Numbered from the stretch's first letter, positions 1 through 8,847 are shown. The stretch is DNA of 64,000 nucleotides from Maniola hyperantus (GCF_902806685.2 NC_048546.1:744001-808000), one strand, 5' to 3'. A program made the numbers and translations. Notes: generated by a model not told the origin, from the letters alone.

Positions 1-305
1 TGAATGGTTAGATCTTGAGGTTTTTTAGTTATGTTACAAAGCGTTTACTAAATGGTCATATCTTTCTTTAGAGTAGCTACTCAAAACGCAAAAGGGACGG
101 GACTTCGAGAACAGATAAATACCACTAAATATTGTTATACAGGTGGAATTGCCTAGCTGTTAGCATATCAGGGTTGCACAAGCATAATCTTTTGAGTAAG
201 CTGCAAAATAGTAGCATTACATGACAATACTTTGTATGGGATAGTGGGGTTGCAAAGGCTGCAAAGATTTAGCAGTGCGGGTGTGGGACTAGGGGCAGGA
301 CCGAC

Positions 306-377
306 CTGGCTGGACGGCAGGCTCTCTGAGGCGGGCGCGGCGCGGTAATGGTGCGCGGGCGACATGGACGCCGGCGC
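306..377 (-). CDS. Liprin-alpha: Liprin-alpha visible exon 15 (24 codons)
   Basis: Acceptor tggctgcgcag precedes GCGCCGGCG; donor CAG|gtcggt. It encodes APASMSPAHHYRAAPASE and SLPSSQ, a Ser/Pro-rich linker that follows KYHT in phase. It is the last exon in the window; the SAM-domain exons must lie to the left. Confidence 0.8.
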
Positions 378-729
378 CTGCGCAGCCACCGACACAAGTC
401 AACATACAGGTAACCAGGTAAATAAACAGGGGTGATTGGAAACACCTATCATACTCTATGTTTAAGCGATTGAGAGTGGAACGGAACGGTACTTAGGTAA
501 ATTGCCTGTGATCTCAACAATACGGTATACGGAAAAACTCAAGCTTCGAGTTTATGATTATACCTGAATTTGTGTAACCTGTAAATATTTTTTCTTAAAT
601 AAATTTTTTTTTTATTATTATTATTATGGATATACATCTACTCTCACGCCCGCGTACAAAATAGATACATATAAAAGCCAAAAGAGTTATAATATACTTA
701 CATACATAAAAATAAATAAACCTACATAA

Positions 730-950
730 ACATTACATACATACATATTTGTACCGGGCGGAGGATTACACCCCGGCAGGGGAGACCAAACGGCCGGGGG
801 TCAGGGCGACAGGTGAAGAAATCGGCGGACCATCCTAGCCGAGTCCAACAAGACCGCTTTTTGCATCCTGGCTGCGAGCGAACTGCCACGGAAACCCAGT
901 CGCCTCAGATGTTGAGCGAGGCTGACTGGGATCAACCCATTCGCAGATAT
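730..950 (-). mobile_element. LINE 3'-end fragment
   Basis: In minus sense it reads HICEWVDPSQPRSTSEATG and FPWQFARSQDAKSGLVGLG, then a stop and a GC-rich tail ending near cccggtacaaatatg. This resembles the C-terminal end and 3' UTR of a lepidopteran non-LTR retrotransposon. The clade is not assigned. Confidence 0.5.
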
Positions 951-1519
951 GACGATTGTTATTATTATTAATAACATTTGACAGTCGCTGGATAAGATTA
1001 CAGCTACAGTGTGACGACGGTGGTACGAGCGGTTGTAAGGAGAGCGCCGAAACGTACTTCAAAATGCGCCTCCCTTGCTCAAAATTGTACAAGAACGCTC
1101 AATTTGAAAGGAAAAAAGAAAATGCATTTACAGTGCGACAAGGTTATCTTGGCGCGTGGCGGAAATCGGAACTAACGTTGCCGTCAAGTTTCCCCTTTGT
1201 TCTTGTTTGAATATTCTAAGCCTTTGTTCTCCAACAGCGCCCCCCTGTCAATGTCATTCAAGTGCCAAGAGAGCCTTGTCGCACTGTATCTGTTGTTGGT
1301 GATACAGATAAAAACAAACCATACAAAAGTAACGTTATCATCTGTGACACCCCAAACCGGTGTACAGCTTAGCGTGTCTTGCATCATATGCGTCAACACG
1401 CATAAAATGCAGGCCGCAGATTTTCAGCTGTGACCGGGGTTGAGATAAAGTCAAAGTCTCTTATTGATTGTCTGGTATAGTGTTAGATTTGTAAGATATA
1501 GTGGTGATAATTATAACGC

Positions 1520-2168
1520 AAACTTAAAACTAAAGCTACGAGGGTTCCAAACGCGCCCAGGTCTGAGAAGAGCCCACAACAAACTCAGCCAGGTATTCTT
1601 TTTATTATCACCACTTTACAAAATTATTGAAACTTATTAAAACTATCACAAAGTCGATTAAGCAACTCATTCCCAAGCTTGCTTATCATTTAAATAATCC
1701 TTTACATTGTAATAGGATTTTTCAATTAGTTTACGTTTTATGAAAACTTTGAACTTGTTGAGAGACATCTCCAATATGTCTTCTGGAAGCTTATTATAGA
1801 AACGTATGGAATTACGAGCAAATGAATTGCTAACTTTACTGAGCCTAGAGGCGGGAATTACAAGTTTATTTTTATTTCTAGTATTTATATTATGACAGTC
1901 ACTTTTTTTTTAATTTATTTATGTTTTTATGTACGTACAGTAAATTTTCAAAAATATATTGATTATGCACTGTCATAATTTTAACTTCCCTAAATTTAGT
2001 TCTCAGCGACTCTCGTGGCCCCATACTGTATATGGCTCGAACAGCCCTTTTCTGCAGCACAAAAATAGAATTAATATCAGCAGCATTACCCCATAATAAT
2101 ATACCATATGACATAATGCTGTGAAAGTAACTAAAATATATTAGTCTCGCAGTTTCTATGTCTGTCAA
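1520..2168 (-). mobile_element. Jockey/CR1-like LINE fragment, end of reverse transcriptase
   Basis: Minus-strand frames read ARLIYFSYFHSIMSYGILLW, GNAADINSIFVLQKRAVRAI, then (after a slip in a T run near 1905) SKVSNSFARNSIRFYNKLPE and SYYNVKDYLNDKQAWE. This is the usual C-terminal text of lepidopteran Jockey-like elements. It is 5'-truncated, frameshifted and dead. Confidence 0.85.
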
Positions 2169-2609
2169 CTGGCGAATCTTTTTTACCGCTACCGATAGAT
2201 AACCTTATACTATAACCTCGATACTTTGCTCGCGTCTTATCAATTAAGAGGTACTTTTGAATTTCCATATTCCAGAAATCTTATAATGTAACACCTATTC
2301 TGTAAAATCAAACCAAAAAACAAACGTTCGCTGCGCTCATGCTTGAACTGAAACTTCTAAAGACAGATAGGTAGGTACCTATTCAAGCATACGACGATTT
2401 TGATTTTATTGTCTCGCGAAGAGTGTAAAGTAGAATATTGAACTTGGGGGTAATACTGTCTTAGTCTTGTGCGCCCCTAAACCCCGCGCTTCACTCAGGA
2501 TTCTCAGGAATCCCTCGTTACGTTTGGGATTTATCCCGGCGCTCGTGACGTAAGACATTACATTACTCCCATGTTCAATAATCGACTATTTTGTAGAGAA
2601 GATACTCAC

Positions 2610-2708
2610 GGTATGGTATTTATGGTGGTTCGGGCGGGAGGGTGAGGCGGCAGGCGGCGGGGACTCGCCGCGTCGTGAAACCACGTTCATATGCTCGTAG
2701 CTGCCCAC
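2610..2708 (-). CDS. Liprin-alpha: Liprin-alpha visible exon 14 (33 codons)
   Basis: Acceptor cgcatcag precedes GTGGGCAGC; donor ACC|gtgagt. It encodes VGSYEHMNVVSRRGESPPPA and ASPSRPNHHKYHT. It continues ELESR of the preceding exon to ESRVGS.EH, as in insect liprins, and ends at KYHT, which the next exon continues as APASMSPAHH. Phase 0. Confidence 0.88.
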
Positions 2709-2936
2709 CTGATGCGATCAAATACGGGTACATTACGTCTGACAACTGACGTCCCAAGGGGGGAGACTGAGCATAAGGGACAAGGAAGAGACAAAATAAT
2801 TTGTAGGGAGTCAAGAAGGCGCCCCGGGAAAATGCCAAGAGCAAGTACCGAACGGGCGCCCTCCCGCGATTTGGCCCATATAACCGAGAGGTTGGTGGGG
2901 CCATGGGAGGTGGAGGGTAGTCCCGAGTCTGACAAC
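2709..2936. other. Intron, no feature recognised
   Basis: Moderately GC-rich intron between visible exons 13 and 14. Reading frames on both strands are accidental overlaps with exon 14. Confidence 0.5.
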
Positions 2937-3372
2937 TCTATTTTTAGGGTTCCGTACCTCAAAAGGAAAAACGGAACCCTTATAGGATCACTTTGTTGTC
3001 TGTCTGTCTGTCAAGAAACCTACAGGGTACTTCCCGTTGACCTAGAATCATGAAATTTGGCACTTGGCAGGTAGGTAGATCTTATAGCTGACATTTGGGG
3101 AAAAGTCTGAAAACCGCGAATTTAGGGTTAGATCACACAAAAAAAAATTAAATTGTGGTCATGAACTAATAATTAGTTTTTTCAACTTTCGAAGTGAGTG
3201 ACTATATCAAGTGGGGTATCATATGAAAGGTCTTCACCTGTACGTTCTAAAACAGATTTTTATTTATTTTCATGCATCATAGTTTTTGAATTATCGTGCA
3301 AAATGTCGAAAAAATACGACTGTAGTACGGAACCCTCATTGTTCGAGCCTGACTCGCACTTGGCCAGTTTTT
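2937..3372 (-). mobile_element. Interspersed repeat, GGTTCCGT family
   Basis: It begins with gggttccgtacctcaaaagg, contains ctgtctgtctgtcaagaaacc, and ends with gactcgcacttggccag. The same sequence recurs at 23673-24137 and 61912-62490 (plus) and in part at 24127-24320. There is no coding capacity. The class is not certain. Confidence 0.75.
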
Positions 3373-3530
3373 TTTTTAATAATATTAGCCAAGTTTATCA
3401 TGACTAATATTCCCATTTCCCCTCCAATTAAGCGTAAAGCTTGTGCTAGGAGTAGGCACGACAATAGTGCAACGGGTGGGGTTTGAACCGGTGACCTTTC
3501 GGTTTGTATAAAGGCAAAGCGCCGCAATAG
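3363..3530 (-). mobile_element. tRNA-derived SINE, minus strand
   Basis: In minus sense a B-box-like ggttcaaacccc is followed by a body containing gttgcactattgtcgtgcc and an AT-rich tail (aatattattaaaaaaaa). It matches the plus-strand copy at 8079-8262. Confidence 0.75.
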
Positions 3531-3685
3531 GGTCTTGGAATGTAGCAGTAAAATGATGTAATGTTTTGTATAGCGGTAGTTTAGGGGGCTAGAATTCATT
3601 ATTAAAGAGAATAATTAAAAAATAATTTCGATTTTTCGTTATTTTTAACATAAATAATTATTGACGTCACGCTGTACTCTCTTGT

Positions 3686-4782
3686 ATGAACCGTATTTCT
3701 GTTAATTACTCAAATAGCCTTAGTAACATCAGCGCTCTCTCTCATTCTCATACAATTAATTCTCTACAAAGAAAAAGTAGATGGACTCACAATACTCACT
3801 CTGGACTCCAGCTCCTCAGCTCTTGCCCTCGGTACTCCTGCTTCTCCTCTTGTATGAGACGTATTTCCGTTAATCGCTCTAGTAGCCTTAGTAACATTAG
3901 CGCTCTCTCTCATTCTCATACAACTCTCTACAAAGAAGTAGAAGATGGACTCACAATACTCACTCTGGACTCCAGCTCCTCAGCTCTTGCCTCGGTACTC
4001 TGCTTCTCCTCTTGTATGAGACGTATTTCCGTTAATCGCTCTAGTAGCCTTAGTAACATTAGCGCTCTCTCTCATTCTCATACAACTCTCTACAAAGAAG
4101 TAGAAGATGGACTCACAATACTCACTCTGGACTCCAAGCTCCTCAGCTCTTGCCTCGGTACTCTGCTTCTCCTCTTGTATGAGACGTATTTCCGTTAATC
4201 GCTCTAGTAGCCTTAGTAACATTAGCGCTCTCTCCTCATTCTCTACAACTCTCTACAAAGAAGTAGAAGATGGATTCACAATACTCCACTCTGGACTCCA
4301 AGCTCCTCAGCTCTTGCCTCGGTACTCTGCTTCTCCTCTTGTATGAGACGTATTTCCGTTAACGCTCTAGTAGCCTTAGTACATCAGCGCTCTCTCTCAT
4401 TCTCATACAATTAATTCTCTACAAAGAAAAGAAGATGGACTCACAATACTCACTCTGGACTCCAGCTCCTCAGCTCTTGCTTCGGTACTCTGCTTCTCCT
4501 CTTGTATGAGACGTATTTCCGTTAATCGCTCTAGTAGCCTAAGTAACATTAGCGCTCTCTCTCATTCTCATACAACTCTCTACAAAGAAGTAGAAGATGG
4601 ATTCACAATACTCACTCTGGACTCCAAGCTCCTCAGCTCTTGCCTCGGTACTCTGCTTCTCCTCTTGTATGAGACGTATTTTCGTTAATCGCTCTAGTAG
4701 CCTTAGTAACATCAGCGCTCTCTCTCATTCTCATACAATTAATTCTCTACAAAGAAAAAGAAGATGGACTCACAATACTCAC
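3686..4782 (-). repeat. Tandem array of partial, diverged Liprin-alpha exon 13 copies (seven units, about 164 bp)
   Basis: The plus-strand anchor cgtatttcc/tgtta recurs at 3692, 3860, 4022, 4185, 4349, 4512 and 4675 (162-168 bp apart); the true exon supplies the eighth at 4841. In transcript sense each unit reads ALML, LRLLERL, then [20 protein letters not shown] and the donor gtgagt, followed by about 36 nt of intron and a purine-rich stretch. The 3' 70 nt match the exon almost exactly; the 5' part is diverged and one codon shorter. No acceptor gives an open frame into the liprin reading, so I treat the units as a minisatellite carrying captured exon sequence. Confidence 0.88.
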
Positions 4783-4938
4783 TCTGGACTCCAGCTCCTC
4801 AGCTCTTGCTTCGGTACTCTGCTTCTCCTCTTGTATGAGCCGTATTTCCGTATTAATAGCATCTAATTGTTCTTGTAACATCAATGCCAAGGCCGCCGCG
4901 TCTGTGTGTCCACCTTCCGCGCCGTCCGATTCATCATT
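4783..4938 (-). CDS. Liprin-alpha: Liprin-alpha visible exon 13 (52 codons)
   Basis: Acceptor gtttctag precedes AATGATGAATCG; donor CCAGA|gtgagt. It encodes [38 protein letters not shown] and [14 protein letters not shown]. The [19 protein letters not shown] core is one of the most conserved liprin-alpha segments. Phase 0 at both ends. It borders the array of partial copies on its donor side. Confidence 0.96.
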
Positions 4939-5026
4939 CTAGAAACAAATAAAAACCGGTCAAGTGCGAGTCGGACATCGTACAAAATGATATTAATATT
5001 AATAACCATCATTATGATGATACAGT

Positions 5027-5214
5027 TCTTGCAATTCACGAAGGCGAGTGTACTTGTGGTAACGTCGTTTACACGGTCATTGCGTAAGTGTGCGTGCATG
5101 TCGGACCAATCAGTCGCGAGCAAACGCTGTCCGACGCACACATTTAGAGTACCTTACGTATACCGATACGACTTACACACAAGCATGAGTCAGTGACCTT
5201 CGTGAAATGCAACA
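5027..5214. mobile_element. Foldback MITE
   Basis: The left end, gttcttgcaattcacgaagg, is the inverse of the right end, ccttcgtgaaatgcaacaac. A second copy lies at 19671-19876. Non-coding. Confidence 0.7.
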
Positions 5215-5262
5215 ACTATAATTGGGTATTTGACTTCAATTATTTTATTACTTTATTATAAA

Positions 5263-5575
5263 CTAGCTTATGCTCGCGACTTCATCCGCGTGGACTACAA
5301 AATTTCAAACCCCTATTTCACCCCCTTAGGAGTTGAATTTTCCCAAAAATCCTTTCTTAGCGGATGCCTACGTCATAATAGCTATCTGCATGCCAAATTT
5401 CAGCCCGATCCCGTCCAGTAGTTTGAGCTGTGCGTTGATAGATCAGTCCAGTCAGGTTAGTCAGTCAGTCAGTCAGTCAGTCAGTCAGTACAGTCAGTCA
5501 GTCAGTCAGTCAGTCAGTCAGTCAGTCAGTCAGCTCAGTCAGTCAGTCAGCACCTTTTCCTTTTATATATATAGA
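5263..5575 (-). mobile_element. Lep1-like non-autonomous Helitron (type I)
   Basis: It reads ctagcttatgctcgcgactt at its 3' terminus (minus sense ...aagctag) and has the expanded (GTCA)n run at 5457-5550 near its 5' end. Copies of this type share TC...CTAG termini and no coding capacity. Confidence 0.8.
5457..5550. repeat. (CAGT)n microsatellite inside Helitron
   Basis: About 23 tetranucleotide units with two interruptions. All type I Helitron copies here have a short (GACT)n at this position; this one is expanded. Confidence 0.9.
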
Positions 5576-5858
5576 CTAGAATAAAAATAATGATGTAAAC
5601 TGAAAAAACTAATTAAATTGATCAAATAACAAAAGTTATAAGCATTTAAATATTTCTGATTAGACAGAGATAGCGATATAGCATTATGACGTCATTGTGA
5701 CTAATGCCATAGTACCTTCGTGTGGTTTCATACAAATTTTCGTTTTGCGAGAAAGGGATAGAAGACCATCCCACTCAATGCCTGTAACTTTGTAAATCGT
5801 TGTTGGATTTTAATATTTTTCAGCGTACGTCATTATTTTTATCCTAGTTTATAATAAA

Positions 5859-6090
5859 CTAGCTTATGCTCGCGACTTCGTCCGCGTGGACTACACAAAT
5901 TTCAAACCCCTACTTCACCCCCTTAGGAGTTGAATTTCTAAAATCCTTTCTTAGCGGATGCCTACGTCACAATAGCTATCTGCATGCCAAATTTCAGCCG
6001 ATCGGTCCAGTAGTTGAGCTGTGCGTTGATAGATCAGTCAGTCAGTAGTCAGTCAGTCAGTCAGTCACCTTTTCCTTTTATATATATAGA
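5859..6090 (-). mobile_element. Lep1-like Helitron (type I)
   Basis: Second Helitron of the internal duplication, with a shorter CAGT run. Termini ctagcttatgctcgcgactt and ttttatatatatagac. Confidence 0.8.
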
Positions 6091-6435
6091 CTAGAATAAA
6101 AATGATGATGTAAACTGAATAAACTAATTAAATCGATCAAATAACAGAAAAGTTACATGCATTTAAATATTTCTGATAAGACAGAGATAGCGATATAGAA
6201 TTATGACGTCATTGTGACTAATGCCATAGTACCTTCGTGCGGTTTCATACAAATTTTCGTTTTGCGAGAAAGGGATAGAAGACCATCCCACTCCAAAATT
6301 AAAATGCCTGTAACTTTGTAAATCTTTGCTGGATTATAATATATTTTCAGCGTACGTCATTATTTTTATCCTAGTTTATAATAAAGTAATAATATTTATC
6401 AAATTCAAAAGTAGGCAAATATCCAATAATATTAG

Positions 6436-6519
6436 CTCAGCATCACTGGAGACGTCGAAGGCCTGCTGCACGCTCGCGAGGTGGTGAGCTTGCTGCAGCT
6501 TCTCCCACGAGCCGTCCAA
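6436..6519 (-). pseudogene. Liprin-alpha exon 12, array copy 6 (donor lost)
   Basis: The coding 84 nt and the acceptor are intact, but the donor is GAG|ctaat in place of GAG|gtaat. The copy therefore cannot end by normal splicing and would read into the adjoining repeat. It is the last copy in transcript order, at the junction with the composite element at 5224-6430. Confidence 0.78.
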
Positions 6520-6551
6520 CTGCAACCACACAATATACACAATAATATTAC

Positions 6552-6636
6552 CTCAGCATCACTGGAGACGTCGAAGGCCTGCTGCACGCTCGCGAGGGTG
6601 GTGAGCGTGCTGCAGCTTCTCCCACGAGCCGTCCAA
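6552..6636 (-). pseudogene. Liprin-alpha exon 12, array copy 5 (acceptor lost, frameshifted)
   Basis: 85 nt, with GCGAGGGTGG and AGCGTG variants. The acceptor reads ggttgcg instead of ggttgcag because one base is missing, so it cannot be spliced in as written. Confidence 0.78.
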
Positions 6637-6667
6637 CGCAACCACACAATATACACAATAATATTAC

Positions 6668-6751
6668 CTCAGCATCACTGGAGACGTCGAAGGCCTGCTG
6701 CACGCTCGCGAGGTGGTGAGCTTGCTGCAGCTTCTCCCACGAGCCGTCCAA
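6668..6751 (-). CDS. Liprin-alpha: Liprin-alpha exon 12, array copy 4 (intact duplicate)
   Basis: 84 nt, intact acceptor and donor, peptide identical to the copy at 7016. Phase 0. Use in mRNA is unknown. Confidence 0.78.
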
Positions 6752-6783
6752 CTGCAACCACACAATATACACAATAATATTAC

Positions 6784-6868
6784 CTCAGCATCACTGGAGA
6801 CGTCGAAGGCCTGCTGCACGCTCGCGAGCGTGGTGAGCTTGCTGCAGCTTCTCCCACGAGCCGTCCAA
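6784..6868 (-). pseudogene. Liprin-alpha exon 12, array copy 3 (85 nt, frameshifted)
   Basis: Both splice sites are present, but the unit has one extra base (GCGAGCGTGG in place of GCGAGGTGG on the plus strand), so inclusion would shift the frame after AHH. It could be a decayed duplicate or a sequencing indel. Confidence 0.75.
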
Positions 6869-6900
6869 CTGCAACCACACAATATACACAATAATATTAC

Positions 6901-6984
6901 CTCAGCATCACTGGAGACGTCGAAGGCCTGCTGCACGCTCGCGAGGTGGTGAGCTTGCTGCAGCTTCTCCCACGAGCCGTCCAA
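6901..6984 (-). CDS. Liprin-alpha: Liprin-alpha exon 12, array copy 2 (intact duplicate)
   Basis: Same 84 nt and splice sites as the copy at 7016. The spacer between copies is 31-32 nt and contains both a donor and an acceptor, too short for ordinary insect splicing. Whether this copy is used is unknown. Confidence 0.8.
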
Positions 6985-7015
6985 CTGCAACCACACATAT
7001 ACACAATAATATTAC

Positions 7016-7099
7016 CTCAGCATCACTGGAGACGTCGAAGGCCTGCTGCACGCTCGCGAGGTGGTGAGCTTGCTGCAGCTTCTCCCACGAGCCGTCCAA
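7016..7099 (-). CDS. Liprin-alpha: Liprin-alpha visible exon 12, array copy 1 (intact, 28 codons)
   Basis: First in transcript order of six tandem copies. Acceptor gtgtggttgcag and donor GAG|gtaatatt are both intact, and 84 nt keeps phase 0. It encodes LDGSWEKLQQAHHLASVQQA and FDVSSDAE. Insect liprin-alphas have WEKL.QAH.LA.VQQAFDVSSDAE at this place. It joins the QPK of the upstream exon and the NDESD of the downstream exon in frame. Confidence 0.92.
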
Positions 7100-7254
7100 C
7101 TGCAACCACACAATATACACAATACGTTAAAAAGACAGCAGCATTGGAGGTTCCTCTGGTGCTGCAAATGTTCACGGGCGGCGGTAATCACTTAACATCA
7201 GGTGACACGTCTGCTCGTTTGCCTGATAGCCGGACACCCCCGATCGTCAAGCTT

Positions 7255-7377
7255 AGGCAGTTGCTTAGCATAAAAGTCCGTTCGGTACCCTCATTCCGCA
7301 CATCGTCTTGATTACGTGACTTTTGAGTCCACCAATCACAACAAACCATTTTCCTCTGTCGCCCACCAACTTTTTTT
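7255..7377 (+). repeat. Direct repeat flanking a LINE fragment, copy 1
   Basis: It starts gtccgttcggtaccctcatt and ends at cgcccaccaactttt. It is repeated at 7688-7790 with about 90% identity, and the stretch between the copies is LINE and repeat sequence. Confidence 0.75.
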
Positions 7378-7680
7378 TTTTTTTTTATATAAATATAGCG
7401 AACAAGCGAGCAGGCGGGTCACCTGATGTTAAGTGATTACCGCCGCCCATGAACATTTGCAGCACCAGAGCACGAAACGTTTTGCGTCATCATTCCTCAT
7501 AGGCTAAGGTTTGGAATACTCTTCCGCGATATGTGTTTCCTACCAATTACAACCCGGGTATCTTTAAAACAAGAGTGAATAGGCATCTTCTAGGTAAACG
7601 CGTCCCATCTTAGGCCACATCATCACTTCCCATCAGGTGTGATTGTGGTCAAGTGTATACCTATAATGAATATATATTTT
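7378..7680 (+). mobile_element. Repeat block followed by LINE C-terminal fragment
   Basis: 7385-7480 is a lepidopteran repeat (gtcacctgatgttaagtgat taccgccg), also found at 7165-7235 inverted and at 13970-14065. 7490-7610 reads VWNTLPRYVFPTNYNPGIF and KTRVNRHLLGKRVPS, the C-terminus of a non-LTR reverse transcriptase, with one frame slip. Confidence 0.7.
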
Positions 7681-7687
7681 AAAAAAA

Positions 7688-7790
7688 AAGACCGTTCGGT
7701 ACCCTCATTCCGCAACATTGTCTTGATTACGTGACTTTTGAGTCTACCAATTACAACAAAGCATTCTCCTCTGTCGCCCACCAACTTTTT
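7688..7790 (+). repeat. Direct repeat flanking a LINE fragment, copy 2
   Basis: Second copy of the segment at 7255-7377; it ends at cgcccaccaactttt followed by unique sequence. Confidence 0.75.
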
Positions 7791-7916
7791 ACGATTTAGT
7801 TTTCATGCAAAACCTTGTATATGCGTACTCTTGAGGTTGAATTCTCTGTGGGGATAACGTAACAGAGAGAGATGTATAGTAACTTCTCCGAGTGGATAGA
7901 GTATACAAATGGCTAC

Positions 7917-8045
7917 CTTAGGTTGGAAGAGCGAGCCGGGCGGCGCGTGCGGCGGCTGCGGGGCGGCGGGCGACAGCGAGCGAGTGAGCGCGTCCGTTTG
8001 TTGAATGTTGAATGCTATTTCCGCTTGCAGCATTTGACGCTTCAG
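7917..8045 (-). CDS. Liprin-alpha: Liprin-alpha visible exon 11 (43 codons)
   Basis: Acceptor gtttcccag precedes CTGAAGCGTCAA; donor CTAAG|gtagcc. It encodes LKRQMLQAEIAFNIQQTDAL, TRSLSPAAPQPPHAPP and GSLFQPK. The QQT.ALTRSLSP text is insect-type liprin-alpha. The proline-rich stretch marks the end of the first long coiled coil. Phase 0 at both ends. Confidence 0.9.
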
Positions 8046-8078
8046 CTGGGAAACACAAACAACACGTTTATTTATTCG

Positions 8079-8262
8079 AGCCTCAATAGCTCAACGGGTA
8101 AAGGAGTGGACTGAAACCGAATGGTCGACGGTTCAAACCCCGCCCGTTGCACTATTGTCGTACCTACTCCTAGCACAAGCTTGACGCTTAGTTGGAGAGG
8201 AAAGGGGAATATTAGTCATTTAACATGGCTAATATTCTTTAAAAAAAAAAAAAAAACTTATT
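8079..8262 (+). mobile_element. tRNA-derived SINE
   Basis: tRNA-like head gcctcaatagctcaacgggt with an A-box-like part, then B-box-like ggttcaaaccc, a body and a poly(A) tail at 8240-8255. The head has no complete cloverleaf with intact arms, so it is a SINE and not a tRNA gene. Confidence 0.82.
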
Positions 8263-8329
8263 ACATTTTAGTCGCTCATTCTCGTTTACTCCACCTAAAA
8301 CAGACTCCAGGCTAGGTGCAACTCGGAAA

Positions 8330-8512
8330 CGTGTGTCATCCATCAGGACTAAAACATCATGGTGGGACAGACGTTTTCCTCGCTAGCTCACCATAGAGAA
8401 CTTCTACGAGTGAGAAGGGTACCGATAAGTCAGAGGTGCGTGCCTGGGATCGAACCCCCGACGTCCGATTAGGGGGCGGACGTCCAACCACTAGGCTATC
8501 ACAGCTTCAGGG
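8330..8512 (-). mobile_element. tRNA-derived SINE head (tagcctagtggtt family), minus strand
   Basis: In minus sense it reads gtgatagcctagtggttgga then gggggttcgatcccaggcac, giving A and B boxes. The same family lies at 26164-26420, 27402-27590 and 35932-36245. Confidence 0.75.
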
Positions 8513-8579
8513 CTCACATGCGCCCATCATGCAAATGGAGCTAAGTGTAGAAACGGAGCCAGAAGAAAAGAGACGATAC

Positions 8580-8734
8580 CTGTTCAGTCTCCATCTCCAC
8601 TTAGCCAGCTCCTTCAGTATCTCGCCTTCTCAGAGAGCAGCTCATCCGCGTACTTCCTCGTCTTCTCCAACTCTTGCGTCAGCGCGTTCTTCTCGTCCAG
8701 CGAGTGCATTCTTTCTTTTAAGTGCACTTGTAAC
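8580..8734 (-). CDS. Liprin-alpha: Liprin-alpha visible exon 10, frame broken by two one-base deficits
   Basis: Acceptor ttgttttcag and donor GAACAG|gtatcg. The start reads LQVHLKERMHSLDEKNALTQ then ELEKTRKYADELLSEK, typical of the family. Right after that the frame meets a stop (GCGAGATACTGA). Moving one base gives EILKELA, and a second one-base step gives VEMETEQ, which ends in phase 0 and joins LKRQML of the next exon. The exon is 155 nt, whereas 157 nt would keep phase. Both missing bases sit where GG would be expected. I infer consensus error in the assembly; a real double lesion is possible. Confidence 0.88.
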
Positions 8735-8847
8735 CTGAAAACAACAATCAATCAGTCATTTCATTTAACCCTATCATTATTTGAAAAAGTAATTCAAATC
8801 ACTTAGTATAATTTATTTTATTTTATTGTGATGCTTGGCAACAATCA

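Larger units (their letters stand above)
5224..6430. mobile_element. Composite element with inverted ends and an internal duplication
   Basis: The left end (attgggtatttgacttcaat ... ttactttattata) is repeated inverted at the right end (tataataaagtaat ... aaatatccaat). Inside is a block of about 590 bp present twice: a minus-strand Helitron plus a body with gacagagatagcgatatag. The right end abuts the donor-less exon 12 copy at 6436. Confidence 0.6.
6436..7120 (-). repeat. Tandem array of a Liprin-alpha exon, six units of 115-117 bp
   Basis: Each unit is the 84/85-nt exon plus a 31-32-nt spacer that reads gtaatattattgtgtatat then tgtggttgcag in transcript sense. Units differ by single-base indels and a few substitutions, so they are recent. 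Copies at 7016, 6901 and 6668 are intact. Confidence 0.95.

Noticed and set aside
3686..4866. Plus-strand Ser-rich reading frames (MRRISVNRSSSLSNISALSH repeats)
   Set aside because: They are the opposite strand of the tandem copies of the Liprin-alpha exon.
5457..5550. CAGT run as a separate satellite insertion
   Set aside because: All type I Helitron copies have a shorter run at the same place; it is an internal expansion.
6481..7311. Plus-strand frames across the exon array
   Set aside because: Shadow of the minus-strand exon copies; no independent support.
8079..8155. Functional tRNA gene
   Set aside because: A and B boxes are present, but the arms do not pair as a cloverleaf and the sequence continues into a SINE body with poly(A). 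The same applies to the heads at 26420, 27402, 35468, 8512 and 46076.
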